Of a stretch of DNA of 64,000 nucleotides, positions 52,564-62,061 are shown one piece after another. Below the pieces are notes generated by a model. It worked only from the letters and a program-made list of their open reading frames with translations, was not told the origin of the DNA and ran no database searches. Both the position numbers and the translations under genes were made by a program. The stretch comes from Veillonella sp. Lineage in GTDB: Bacteria > Bacillota > Negativicutes > Veillonellales > Veillonellaceae. The stretch covers positions 737,001-801,000 of the forward strand of contig NZ_JBGKFB010000001.1 of assembly GCF_041333735.1 (NCBI RefSeq), given 5' to 3'. Every line of letters starts with the position of its first letter. The stretch's first letter is position 1.

Positions 52564-53712
52564 ATGAACTTGTTTTTACGGCGTGCCCTATGTGGCATGG
52601 CCTTGATCGTCGCCGCCATCGGCACTGCAGGATGCCAGCATGAGAGTCAGGCAGAGCAGGAAGAGGTACGAACTGTATCGTATCGAGCCGTCATGCAATC
52701 AGACAAGCCTGTCCCTGAGAAGGTAAATACCTGGCTCGGGGCTATGTCTCAAGAGGACAAGATAGGCCAGCTGATGATGATTAGCCTTCATGGCAGTACG
52801 GTAGGACAGTCTCAAAAGGACGTCATCAGGAAATACCGTGTGAGCGGCGTTATGCTAACCAATGAAAATCTAAATAATAAAAACCAAGTGAAAGCTTTCA
52901 CAAACGACATCATGCAAACGGCCTCAACGGCAAGCATGGTAACGCCATATATCGCGATCAATCGAGATAAGGTGTTGCGTTCTAATGAAAGTTTCTTGCG
53001 CTTGCCAGAGCCCAATCGTTGGGGCCAATTACCGATGGAACGGATTATCAATTTAGCGACCCGTTCGGCTATCGAAATGCACGACATGGGATTCAACCTC
53101 GTCATCGGGCCGAATGCGAACTTAGGGGTACCGAATGTGTCCTATACATCTGACCCTACCTGGGCAGGGCATATGGACCTTGCCATGGCAGAGCGGTACC
53201 AAATCAATAAAGTGTGGTTTGGTTACAACTACTTTCCAACGGTGAGCCTTGGGGATGCATCCTTTGAGACCGCTAATGATGCGAAAGCATACCTCAATAC
53301 TACGGATGTAGCTGTATTCAAACGCCTCATTACACAGACGACGGCGAACACGTATATGCTCGTTATGAGCCATGTGCAAATTCCGGCTATCGACAATGCA
53401 CACTTGGCCAGCGCTTCTAAGGCGATTATTACAGACTGGTTACGACATGAGCTTGGTTATAATGGCGTAGTCATGACAGACCGTGTCGACGTCGGCGCCT
53501 TGCAAGCAAACCAAAAAATAGGGGACTTTGCTGTAGACTCCATCGTGGCGGGCAGTGATCTCGTTCTCCTTGATGCTGACACCGTTCACATCGATGAAGT
53601 CCATCGTGCATTAACTCAAGCGGTGGCGAACGGAACGATTACCAATGATCGCCTTAATGATGCGGTTAAGCATATTTTGCTCATGAAGATGCAAACGCAA
53701 ATGCAACAATAA
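52564..53712 (+). CDS. GH3 (NagZ-like) lipoprotein with altered active site
   Basis: 382 aa with a lipoprotein signal (lipobox GTAGC, Cys24). The barrel resembles N-terminal glycoside hydrolase 3: SQEDKIGQLMMISLHG, HDMGFNLVIGPNANL, and GYNGVVMTDRVDVGAL with the expected nucleophile aspartate at about residue 306. However, where NagZ-type enzymes have K-H-F-P-G-H-G-D, this protein has GYNYFPTVSLGD, losing the Lys/His pair and catalytic histidine. It may be a non-catalytic cell-wall-binding relative. Single gene closed by a terminator. Confidence 0.82.
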   Translation: MNLFLRRALCGMALIVAAIGTAGCQHESQAEQEEVRTVSYRAVMQSDKPVPEKVNTWLGAMSQEDKIGQLMMISLHGSTVGQSQKDVIRKYRVSGVMLTNENLNNKNQVKAFTNDIMQTASTASMVTPYIAINRDKVLRSNESFLRLPEPNRWGQLPMERIINLATRSAIEMHDMGFNLVIGPNANLGVPNVSYTSDPTWAGHMDLAMAERYQINKVWFGYNYFPTVSLGDASFETANDAKAYLNTTDVAVFKRLITQTTANTYMLVMSHVQIPAIDNAHLASASKAIITDWLRHELGYNGVVMTDRVDVGALQANQKIGDFAVDSIVAGSDLVLLDADTVHIDEVHRALTQAVANGTITNDRLNDAVKHILLMKMQTQMQQ

Positions 53713-53794
53713 TGTGAGGAACGTCCTCGCAGGTATCGTCCATAAACAAAACTATTACATATACATATAGATATACATATAAACATATACACAT

Positions 53795-53829
53795 GACGTG
53801 CTTATCCTAGATAGGCACGTCTTTTTTTA
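53795..53829 (+). terminator. Terminator after the GH3-like gene
   Basis: GACGTGC and TATC pair with GATA and GCACGTC, followed by TTTTTTT. The rest of the 341-base gap is AT-rich. Confidence 0.92.
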
Positions 53830-54013
53830 TACTTTCCTCTGTATAGTCATATTGGGATTACACCTGTATAAAATGTAGTAAATATAGGAACTTTCACCAA
53901 CGTATGGGTAAAAAGTAAACCATTAAATAAGTGTATTTTATGCGTAAAAAATTTAACATAATCAAAAGTCATGTTAATAATATGAAAATAAGTTTAAATT
54001 TGTTTTAAATTTA

Positions 54014-54022
54014 TGATATAAT
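54014..54022 (+). promoter_or_regulatory. Extended -10 promoter of the AAA ATPase gene
   Basis: TGATATAAT, 32 bases before the start codon, fits TGnTATAAT; no clear -35. Confidence 0.6.
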
Positions 54023-54053
54023 AGTCTCCATAGAATGTTGGAGGTGAGAGTAT

Positions 54054-55118
54054 ATGAATTTTGTGGGACGTGCTGAGATTATTGAGAGTATCCAGTCCCG
54101 TATTGCGATGAATCAAATGAGTTTGTGTGTTGTGTATGGTCCGCATCGCAGTGGCAAATCCTATGTGGCTTCCCAGCTCGTACGCCGTCATAAGGCGCTA
54201 TACTTGGCAGGCCGCATGGCTAATGAAGCAATCCATGTAGCCGATATGAATCGAGCTCTTGAGGCACGTTTTGTTCCTGCTAATGGACAAGACAAATTCG
54301 AACCGATCACTAGCTTGCAAGAGGCCTTTGAGGGTCTATTTGAAAGCAGTGTAAAAACGCCTCAGACTGTGGTGATTGATGATTACCCTTCCTTGGTGGA
54401 GGCTGTACCTCAGTTCCCCATTCACTTGCGCGATTTGTTAGATTCTTATAAAGAAACGAGCCATTTGAACATCATCTTGATGGCGAATGGATTAGAACAG
54501 CTCGATGGCCGCATCATTGGCGATCGCAGCTTGATTGGTCCTTATGTGTCGGAATATTTCGAGGTAAAACCGTTCTCCTTGGTGGACATGAAATCCTTGG
54601 GCCTTCACTATGCTAAGGATGACTTGCGTACCGTGTTCGCCGTAACAGGTGGTTTGCCTGCTTATGTGCAGTACTTTGATAATGGTGAAAGCATCGATAC
54701 GAATATTATTAATTTGTTCTTCTCCGTATCGGGTGCACTCTTTGAAGAAACGCAGCATATCTTACATCGAGATATGAAAAATATAACAGGTGCTAATGCG
54801 ATTCTATCTGGCCTTGCTACACTAGAGAGACCATACTATGTGGAGCTGTTGCAAGCTAGCCAAATTAAAAGCGGCACCTTTACATCTCGCTTAAACGACT
54901 TGATGGCCATGGGCCTCGTAGGTCGTATCCAAGCGAATAGCCGTGGACCAGCGAAATACGCTGACTACCACTTCACAAATAGCATGTTCCATTTCTGGTA
55001 CCGCTATGTGTATAAATACTGGGGCGACATCGTTCGTGGCAATGGTGCAGACGTGTACCAAACCTACGTAAAACCACAACTCAAAGACTTTGTAGAAGCC
55101 TCCTGTATTGCAATGTAA
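54054..55118 (+). CDS. AAA-type ATPase of the archaeal ATPase/DUF234 class
   Basis: 354 aa. Walker A YGPHRSGKSYVASQLV near residue 30, Walker B TVVIDDYPSLVE near residue 105, sensor-like NIILMANGLEQL, then a winged-helix region (KSGTFTSRLNDLMAMGLVGRI) and the start of DUF234 (YHFTNSMFHFWYRYVYKY). Relatives often extend another ~100 residues with a nuclease-like DUF234; this one ends soon after (FVEASCIAM), so it may be naturally short. Role unknown. GGAGGTGAG precedes the ATG. Confidence 0.82.
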   Translation: MNFVGRAEIIESIQSRIAMNQMSLCVVYGPHRSGKSYVASQLVRRHKALYLAGRMANEAIHVADMNRALEARFVPANGQDKFEPITSLQEAFEGLFESSVKTPQTVVIDDYPSLVEAVPQFPIHLRDLLDSYKETSHLNIILMANGLEQLDGRIIGDRSLIGPYVSEYFEVKPFSLVDMKSLGLHYAKDDLRTVFAVTGGLPAYVQYFDNGESIDTNIINLFFSVSGALFEETQHILHRDMKNITGANAILSGLATLERPYYVELLQASQIKSGTFTSRLNDLMAMGLVGRIQANSRGPAKYADYHFTNSMFHFWYRYVYKYWGDIVRGNGADVYQTYVKPQLKDFVEASCIAM

Positions 55119-55241
55119 TCAGACAATTTAAAATACGATTACCTGTAAAGTTACTTGTAACATCAGAATACGTTACGCCTAATGTGTATATCAGTAATCG
55201 TAACTTACGTACTATTACCCAATGGTAGTACTAATTCCTCT

Positions 55242-55277
55242 AAAAAAGACACCATATTCCTCTGTGGTGTCTTTTTT
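55242..55277 (+). terminator. Terminator after the AAA ATPase gene
   Basis: AAAAAAGACACCA pairs with TGGTGTCTTTTTT. Confidence 0.93.
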
Positions 55278-55452
55278 GTATTATTTTCAGCAATTACGTA
55301 TATAGGTGTATAGTTATGTCTTTTAATGGATAGAAATTAATGCTAGTTTGTAACAGAATATGTAGGAATTCTAAAGAATTGCCAATTTGTCAAAATCCCC
55401 GTTCCGCGCTATTGTGTAGATAAGCGCTATGCCATGGCAGGAAAGGGGATTT

Positions 55453-56343
55453 ATGTTATACACAAACGAAGAACCGTTAGTACAACGAACCTGTATTAAA
55501 ACTGCAAGCCTACAATCTGAGGAAATATCTTCAAAGGGAACATCTTCCAAAGAAGCACTATCTAAGAGACCTTCTTCTAATGAACTAGAATCTGAAACGA
55601 TACCGCCTAAGGAACCAGAGTACAAGGTACCGGAGGAGCTGAAATTACAGACTCTTATCTGTGGTCATCAGGTCTTAACGTCTTTATCGGATAAGAGCCT
55701 CGTGTCGATTTGTCAAAATCCAAATATGCGAATACAGACTGTTGGGTACCAACCTTGGTCCGCTGATGAGCTGCGCCATGATGCGGCTCAAATCGAGCTC
55801 TGTCGCAGGTATCGGCCACTCATCTTACACTATACGAATAAGACGGGGAACCGCGAGTTCCGAGAAGACCTAGAGAGTTATCTATGGGCCATCCTTTTAG
55901 AATCGATTTATAGCTTTGATCTAAAAGGTTCCGTACCGTTCCCTGGCTTTGTGAAAGCTGGTGTTAGATATGGTTACATGCGGTATTGGAAGCGAGAGCG
56001 ATTGCGTAATCATCGTGAGATTCATATACCAGACCGCATCACCGATGATGGCGAGGTAGCTGTTGGTATGGATATCTTCTCATCGGGAGAAAATATAGCA
56101 GACATGATCATGACGGCCGATGAGGAACAACGACTACGGGCTCGCCTCGTATGGGCTCTCGGTAGATTATCTCCAGATCAACAAGACCTATTGCGCCGCG
56201 TGTACGGTGATTGTAAAAGTCTCGTATCCGTTAGCGAAGAATTGAACTGCAGCCGCCAAGCTATCCAACGGCGCCATGAACGAGCCCTTAGGAAGCTGCG
56301 CAGATACTTAACGACGGACTTTAATAAGATACGAGTGCACTAA
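55453..56343 (+). CDS. Sigma-70-like transcription factor with Ser/Glu-rich N-terminal extension
   Basis: 296 aa. Residues ~1-95 are a low-complexity, Ser/Glu/Lys-rich extension. The middle resembles sigma region 2 (CRRYRPLILHYTNKTGNREFREDLESYLWAILLESIYSFDLKGSVPFPGFVKAGVRYGYMRYWKRER). The end is a region 4-like helix-turn-helix (LSPDQQDLLRRVYGD, SLVSVSEELNCSRQAIQRRHERALRKLRRYL). It could be an alternative sigma factor, perhaps for competence or stress; this is inference. ATG 55453 has AAAGGGGAT upstream. It is followed by a possible ComK-like gene. Confidence 0.75.
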   Translation: MLYTNEEPLVQRTCIKTASLQSEEISSKGTSSKEALSKRPSSNELESETIPPKEPEYKVPEELKLQTLICGHQVLTSLSDKSLVSICQNPNMRIQTVGYQPWSADELRHDAAQIELCRRYRPLILHYTNKTGNREFREDLESYLWAILLESIYSFDLKGSVPFPGFVKAGVRYGYMRYWKRERLRNHREIHIPDRITDDGEVAVGMDIFSSGENIADMIMTADEEQRLRARLVWALGRLSPDQQDLLRRVYGDCKSLVSVSEELNCSRQAIQRRHERALRKLRRYLTTDFNKIRVH

Positions 56344-56835
56344 TACGAATGGAATGGGTCTATACATTCATTATAGATATACATGTTTTAGAGCTATATA
56401 CTTATTAGAGTTATACACGTATGAGATTCTTAGAACTTTGAAGCGATTAGAATGTGTAGTGTAAACGTATGAGTGTTAGTTTATTAGAGCTAAGTTCGTA
56501 TTAAAATGATGTGTGTTAATATAATTTAATTTCTTATTTATATTCTGATTTTTGTATAATTACGTTAATCGCGATTAACAGATATACATAAAATATGCAA
56601 TTCTCAATGTAAATGAGAAAATAATGACACATATAGGTATATATTACTTTTACAAGATCATAAAGTCTTTAATTTTACATAAATTTCTATAGTTTTGTGT
56701 ATATATTTACAAATTATACAGTGTGATATACAATTAAACCAACAGCAGATTAAAGCATGCGAATCTGCTTTCACAGAACACGTGTTCATTGTATTGTTGA
56801 AAGGAATGTTCCTAAGTTGAGGGGAGAGAATTCCT
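56344..56835. other. Gap with a perfect palindrome and possible promoter
   Basis: 492 bases with no gene. GTTAATCGCGATTAAC (56564-56579) is a perfect 16-base palindrome just after a TATAAT (56555-56560), a good candidate operator. A hairpin AGCAGATT/AATCTGCT (56744-56769) runs into TTCACAG. Confidence 0.55.
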
Positions 56836-57444
56836 ATGATGACATGTAATGAAGTACCAGTAGCGGTGGCCACTTGGCTATCTAAGGGAGAGAATTTGGA
56901 TTTGATCTATACGAATCCGAAGAATCATATTGTTTGTTTCATTCCTACCTACGAACCTGGCGGCGGTGACAGCACGATGTGCTATTTCGTAGATGGCCGT
57001 CAAGAATTGGTCCATCTGCCAATTCGTACCATCTTGCGAGAGCTGGCCTTACAAGAAGGATTGAGGCCGAATTACATCATGACTAGCGATGGTCGGCGTA
57101 GCAGTTATACGGCGCCTAAGACCTATGGCCCGCACCTAACCTTTGGGCATATTAAATGTCGGCGCCCTATCGGCAAGGACGTGGTGTACGGACTCTTTAA
57201 CGTGGCGATACCTTATCAATACATCGTCACCGATGGTCCTGATCCAGATACGAGCTACATTCACGTGGGCGACTTTAAACCTATCTTGGTGTACCAAGCC
57301 CCACACCATGTGAAACACAAGCTGAACGAAGTCATGCTAGAACACTGCAACTACGTGCGCAAAATGCTAGCCCGCATCAAACTCAGCCAAAACCCACAAG
57401 TCGTGGCAGAACTATTTATCGCCTGGAGAGACCTAACAAGATAA
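56836..57444 (+). CDS. Hypothetical protein, possibly ComK-like
   Basis: 202 aa, soluble. Part of it recalls ComK, the Bacillus competence activator: RRSSYTAPKTYG (ComK has an SSYAGRKAG segment), then RRPIGKDVVYGLF and SYIHVGDFKPI (ComK: PI..D....LF and S.VHV.EFK, from memory). Overall similarity is low and length is close to ComK's ~190 aa. It lies directly downstream of the sigma-like gene. GGGGAGAG precedes two adjacent ATGs (56836 and 56839). Treat the family as a hypothesis. Confidence 0.5.
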   Translation: MMTCNEVPVAVATWLSKGENLDLIYTNPKNHIVCFIPTYEPGGGDSTMCYFVDGRQELVHLPIRTILRELALQEGLRPNYIMTSDGRRSSYTAPKTYGPHLTFGHIKCRRPIGKDVVYGLFNVAIPYQYIVTDGPDPDTSYIHVGDFKPILVYQAPHHVKHKLNEVMLEHCNYVRKMLARIKLSQNPQVVAELFIAWRDLTR

Positions 57445-57593
57445 GACTGTTAGAGGGGAGAGAAGAATAAGTAGGGTGAGATGAAGTAATAGGGGAGAGA
57501 AAGAGAGGAGGAACTATAGGGAGACAATAACATAGGGGAGACATAAATAAAAGGTTATCATTAAGACACGACAAATAATATTTTTTTATTAAT

Positions 57594-57625
57594 AAAAAAA
57601 CCACCTCTTTATGGGGTGGTTTTTG
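57594..57625 (+). terminator. Terminator in the purine-rich gap before the defence island
   Basis: AAAAACCACC pairs with GGGTGGTTTTT. Upstream, 57445-57545 is a purine-rich run with repeated AGGGGAGA. This gap (57445-57732) marks the sharp drop to the AT-rich island. Confidence 0.88.
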
Positions 57626-57732
57626 GTTTATAAAGTAATGATATAAAAGGGATTTTTATTATTAATATAGAAATAATAATAAGAGTATATAAACTATAAA
57701 TGATTTGACTGTTTGTAAAGGGTGAAATACTT

Positions 57733-60207
57733 ATGACCATGATAGATAGTTTCAATGATTATATATATAAGGTTAAATATTGTATTCAATATATATTTAT
57801 ATATTTTCTTTTGTTATTAATATTATTTTTATTGGTTATTCCCGTTTTAAATATATATCCTTATATAATGTTTATTATTGTTACTATGGGGATAATTATT
57901 GCATATTGTTATAAGAGTAAGTTATTAAGTTTAGTTTTAGTTTCATTATGGCTTTCTTATATAAGTAGTTATATTTTATATAAATATTTATATGATGGAT
58001 TGGCTTCAGATGAATGTTTATTAATAGCTACATTAACTTTGTATTTTACTATTTTTATAAGTACCTGTACAACAGTTCCTCGTATTATTGAAATCAAAAA
58101 GCCTAATAAAGGACTTTATGCAGAGCGTGAGTTAGATTTGAATTTAATTATTACAACTATTAAAAAAGAATCAGTTAATATACTTGGGATAGAGTCATTT
58201 TGGGGAATGGGGAAAAGTTTGATTATTGATCACCTTATGTATAGAGAGAGAGACTTTTTTGCTTTTATACGTATTGATGTTGTTGCATTAAATATAGATG
58301 ATGTACTTGAATATTTAGTTATGCAAATTACTTCAGAGTTAGAGAGGCAATATGTGTTTAGTAAAAGAAGTCGAAATTTCATATCTTACATTAATAATTT
58401 TAGATATGGTCAATTATTAACTAAGTTTTTAGGAAATGAGTCAACATACTCGTCAGAATTAGAGAGTTTTAAGACTTCTATTCGAAAGTTAAATAAGCCT
58501 ATTATTATAATATTCGAAGATTTAGATAGAATTGATGATAAAGATGTATTGCGCAAGATTTTTTATATATCTGAAAGGTTAACCGCAGATTTATCAGGAA
58601 AATTAAAGGTTATATATCAATATAGTGCTGAAGAAATAAATTTAAAGGGATTTGATAACCACTATTTGCAAAAATATATACCAAATACAGTTTCTTTGAC
58701 TCATATTTCATTTATGAAATTATTTAACTATATTATAAAAGGAAATAGTAATGAATATGAGAAAGTTTTACGATATAAAGATTTAATATTAGATATTATA
58801 AATCCTTCAGTAAGTTGGGCTGGAGAGTTAAGTGATGTTATCACCTTAAATGAACAGGAACGATACTTGGCTGCAGCTTATAATATAAGAAATATAGAGT
58901 CATTTATAAGTATACTAGTATTTTATATAAATGAATTTTCTGAAATTATTCATAATAATAAACAATTTGATGAGGTTTTAGTTAAACATTGTTATATGAA
59001 ATGTTTTCTACAAAATTTTTATCAAAGCATATCTACAAATATTGATATAAAATGGAACTTTGGAATTGAATTTAATAATAAGGTAGAATTTATATTAGAT
59101 CTTATAGATATCATCAAAGCTACTGAGGACCCATCGAAAATTAAAGCATTATTTATACCTAGTATTGAACCAATTAATTTTGAGAAATTATTGGCATTCT
59201 CTATTCTTGAGTTATATCAATATGATATTCGTTTTGTGGATTTATTTAGATCGACTAGGGATTCAATATTTGATTTTAATTATAATGGTTCATCTTTAGA
59301 AGTAAGACAGGATCAAAAACGTAGTTTGCTAAGATTAGAACATTATTTTTATTATTGTATTGCTGTAGGTAATAAAGCACAAGAAAGTTATGTTTCTTTT
59401 ATAAATGAGTTTGTAACAAATGTATTACTTTCTAATGATACTATTAGTTCATATAAGCATTTTGCAGAATATGCTTATAAGGCTGGTAAGGTGAAAGATG
59501 TACTTAATATAGAGACTTGGCGATATATTTTTGAAGCATTTTATTACACTGCTTGGAATTGGGATAAAGATACCATTAATCAATACTTTGATAAGTTAAT
59601 ACAATTATATTTTAAGTTATATGAGGTAGAATATGGTAGAGATTCTTTTTCAGAAATATTATTTAAAACTCTTAATATATTTTTACGTTCAGTTTTAAGT
59701 TATGAGTTAAAATCAGCTTTTTTTTCCATGCTAAAATCACTTAACTCTTTAAAGATTAATAAAAGTTATTCAGGTAATGTTGATTATTATATATTTCAAA
59801 AAAGGATTATTGATATTCTAATAAATTTAGGATATATAGAACTTGATAAAGAGATAAGCGAAGGTTTGACTGATATTGAATATGTTAAGGACTATGATTT
59901 TGACACATATAATAAGATTTATTCAGTAATAAAAGCTGTATGTATTAATTATATGGATATATTGGAAGATAATAGTGCCAAATATGATTTAAAAGTATAT
60001 CTAGAGCAGGTTAATGATATTAAAAGGGTTGTAGATAAAATTATTGATCTTTATAGTCATGATAAGCTATATAATTATGATGCTGAAGAAGATACAAAAG
60101 TTTTTTTTAATGACGAACAACTATTATCTAATGAGTACTTAGAAGAAGCTATAAATACTAATAGTATAGGTGTAGTTCGATTATGTAAAGTACTTAAAAG
60201 TGAATAA
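57733..60207 (+). CDS. KAP-family P-loop NTPase, membrane-associated
   Basis: 824 aa. Four hydrophobic segments lie in the first ~115 residues, then a KAP-type NTPase: Walker A GIESFWGMGKSL near residue 155 and Walker B IIIIFEDLDRID near residue 256. The KAP trait of membrane helices linked to the ATPase is present, here placed before it. The long helical C-terminus has no recognised domain. KAP NTPases include phage-exclusion proteins such as PifA. The gene is strikingly AT-rich compared with its neighbours and faces a GmrSD-like gene. Confidence 0.83.
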   Translation: MTMIDSFNDYIYKVKYCIQYIFIYFLLLLILFLLVIPVLNIYPYIMFIIVTMGIIIAYCYKSKLLSLVLVSLWLSYISSYILYKYLYDGLASDECLLIATLTLYFTIFISTCTTVPRIIEIKKPNKGLYAERELDLNLIITTIKKESVNILGIESFWGMGKSLIIDHLMYRERDFFAFIRIDVVALNIDDVLEYLVMQITSELERQYVFSKRSRNFISYINNFRYGQLLTKFLGNESTYSSELESFKTSIRKLNKPIIIIFEDLDRIDDKDVLRKIFYISERLTADLSGKLKVIYQYSAEEINLKGFDNHYLQKYIPNTVSLTHISFMKLFNYIIKGNSNEYEKVLRYKDLILDIINPSVSWAGELSDVITLNEQERYLAAAYNIRNIESFISILVFYINEFSEIIHNNKQFDEVLVKHCYMKCFLQNFYQSISTNIDIKWNFGIEFNNKVEFILDLIDIIKATEDPSKIKALFIPSIEPINFEKLLAFSILELYQYDIRFVDLFRSTRDSIFDFNYNGSSLEVRQDQKRSLLRLEHYFYYCIAVGNKAQESYVSFINEFVTNVLLSNDTISSYKHFAEYAYKAGKVKDVLNIETWRYIFEAFYYTAWNWDKDTINQYFDKLIQLYFKLYEVEYGRDSFSEILFKTLNIFLRSVLSYELKSAFFSMLKSLNSLKINKSYSGNVDYYIFQKRIIDILINLGYIELDKEISEGLTDIEYVKDYDFDTYNKIYSVIKAVCINYMDILEDNSAKYDLKVYLEQVNDIKRVVDKIIDLYSHDKLYNYDAEEDTKVFFNDEQLLSNEYLEEAINTNSIGVVRLCKVLKSE

Positions 60208-60259
60208 GAATAATATTTGAGAAGGAATAGCATATTTTATATACTCTCTATAAAGTAAT

Positions 60260-60309
60260 AAAGCAGGATGCCAATACGAATATACTTATGCATTGGTTAT
60301 CCTGCTTTT
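60260..60309. terminator. Shared terminator between convergent island genes
   Basis: AAAGCAGGAT and CCAAT pair with ATTGG and ATCCTGCTTT, with A/T runs on both sides. Confidence 0.9.
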
Positions 60310-60339
60310 ATATTGATTCTAAGCTATTAGTACTAAAAT

Positions 60340-62061
60340 TTAATTTCGTGGCCAAATTTTTAGTGCTATTTCAGCGAAGTCCTCTTGGCGTTTTACGATT
60401 GTAAATGTAGTCCAGTCATCAATTGAGACTAGGTCACGAGTCATTTTAATTTCAGATTTCTTATAGATTTCTTTCTTTTTATCGAAGCCTTTGTTCTTGG
60501 CTCTATTGTTATATTCTTGGCCTAATAGAGTTAGATTACCTAAACGCCATAGGTATGTTTCATGGTCCTCATCATTGAAGTTGATCCATTCATCATTAAT
60601 CTTTTTAGGAAGAATATGTTCGACATGAACGCGGTTTGAGTCATCTACAATTTTTGTTTCGTTAATATCAAAGTTATTTATCTTACGAAGTAAATAGCGA
60701 ATGACGGCATTTTTCCTGGAGTTGAAGATTCTGAAATTATTGATGAATTCCTCATCTGATACCATAAGAGAATATAGTTTTTTTAGGATATCATCTTTTG
60801 TTGGCTTTTTGCTAGATGCGCTATCACTATTAGGTGGCCAAGTTTTATCGCTAATACTTCTAGCGATTTGTGCAAATACAAGTTCGTATTTATTTGCAAC
60901 AAGTCCTGAAACAACAAAGTTACGAACTACTAGTGTTTCTATTGCTTTCAAAACCTCATTTATATCTTCTTCAGAGTAGTTTTGTAATCTTAAGGCAAAG
61001 ATTATAGGTATATATGAGGATGCATCTAGTTTTTGCATCTCAATAAGACGTTCGTTCAGCTCAGTTAAATCAAAGTCTTTGTTATCATCAGGGTGTAGTA
61101 TTGCTGCACACACTTTGGATAAAGAGCGTAAATTTGATAATAATGTATTAACATCAGACTGTGATGTTATATCTGTACGTAATGCTTTGAATAAATCTTT
61201 TTCTCGAGCAAAGCGCTTTGTACTGTTCCAATAGTAGCGAATAAATTTTGTTGGATCTATATTATCAAGATTATCAATAATGGTATTCCAAGTTTCAGTA
61301 GCACTAGGTAAGTCATTTTGTGCCATACGAAGAATATGATTCTTTAATAAGTCTGCAGTTTCTAGTGCTTTACCGCGAGCGTTGAGTGATTCGAAGATTA
61401 TATATGCTTCATTGATATCGTCAGTCTCGACAGTCATAAGGATAAACTGATTGATTAAGGTTTGGTATAGTTTATTTAGTGCTTTGTATTGATTAGACTC
61501 ATTATTTTTAAGAAATTCATCTACCTTCCCATTAAAGAATTTACTTGCATAGAAGATATTGTAGTTAGATGGTTTAAGTTTCTTTTTATCAAATTTTTTG
61601 TCGCTATAATCAATGGCTCCACGTTTTTGGACATATTCAAAGAAGAACTCTTTATCAACACCACCCATAGATAAATACTGCTCTCGCTTGCTTTCAGATA
61701 TGCGGCCAATATATTTAGCATTAATATCTTCGGAGTCGTCATTTGCATCATTATTGTTTGTTGAATCGGCAATTTCTTTAAATTTAGTTCGTAGAATATC
61801 TAGGAAGATAATTGTTGTTGAGATACGTTGCTGGCCATCAATAATATAGCGTTTACCATCTTCCTTATTCTTATGAATAACAACCTGTCCAAGAAAGTGC
61901 TCATCATGTGTATTTTCTTCGTAAATTTGTTCCAAGTCTAGCCAAAAGTCATCCAATTGAGTCTCTTCCCAAGAATAGCCCCTTTGATATTCTGGAATAT
62001 AAAGCTTTTCGTTCCCTAAAAAAGAACCTAGTTTTGTTAGATTTGAGTTAATAATCCCCAT
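60340..62061 (-). CDS. GmrSD-like DUF262/DUF1524 restriction protein
   Basis: 573 aa. N-terminal DUF262 (GmrS-like) shows IPEYQRGYSWEETQLDDFW and IIDGQQRISTTIIFLD, the latter a nucleotide-binding DGQQR motif. C-terminal DUF1524 (GmrD-like, HNH fold) shows HVEHILPKKINDEW near residue 478 and LGNLTLLGQEYNNRAKNKGFDKK. Such fused proteins are type IV restriction enzymes that attack modified phage DNA. The ATG at 62061 has GGGGGTAG upstream; the frame stays open for 23 more codons without a ribosome site. Confidence 0.9.
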   Translation of the reverse strand: MGIINSNLTKLGSFLGNEKLYIPEYQRGYSWEETQLDDFWLDLEQIYEENTHDEHFLGQVVIHKNKEDGKRYIIDGQQRISTTIIFLDILRTKFKEIADSTNNNDANDDSEDINAKYIGRISESKREQYLSMGGVDKEFFFEYVQKRGAIDYSDKKFDKKKLKPSNYNIFYASKFFNGKVDEFLKNNESNQYKALNKLYQTLINQFILMTVETDDINEAYIIFESLNARGKALETADLLKNHILRMAQNDLPSATETWNTIIDNLDNIDPTKFIRYYWNSTKRFAREKDLFKALRTDITSQSDVNTLLSNLRSLSKVCAAILHPDDNKDFDLTELNERLIEMQKLDASSYIPIIFALRLQNYSEEDINEVLKAIETLVVRNFVVSGLVANKYELVFAQIARSISDKTWPPNSDSASSKKPTKDDILKKLYSLMVSDEEFINNFRIFNSRKNAVIRYLLRKINNFDINETKIVDDSNRVHVEHILPKKINDEWINFNDEDHETYLWRLGNLTLLGQEYNNRAKNKGFDKKKEIYKKSEIKMTRDLVSIDDWTTFTIVKRQEDFAEIALKIWPRN

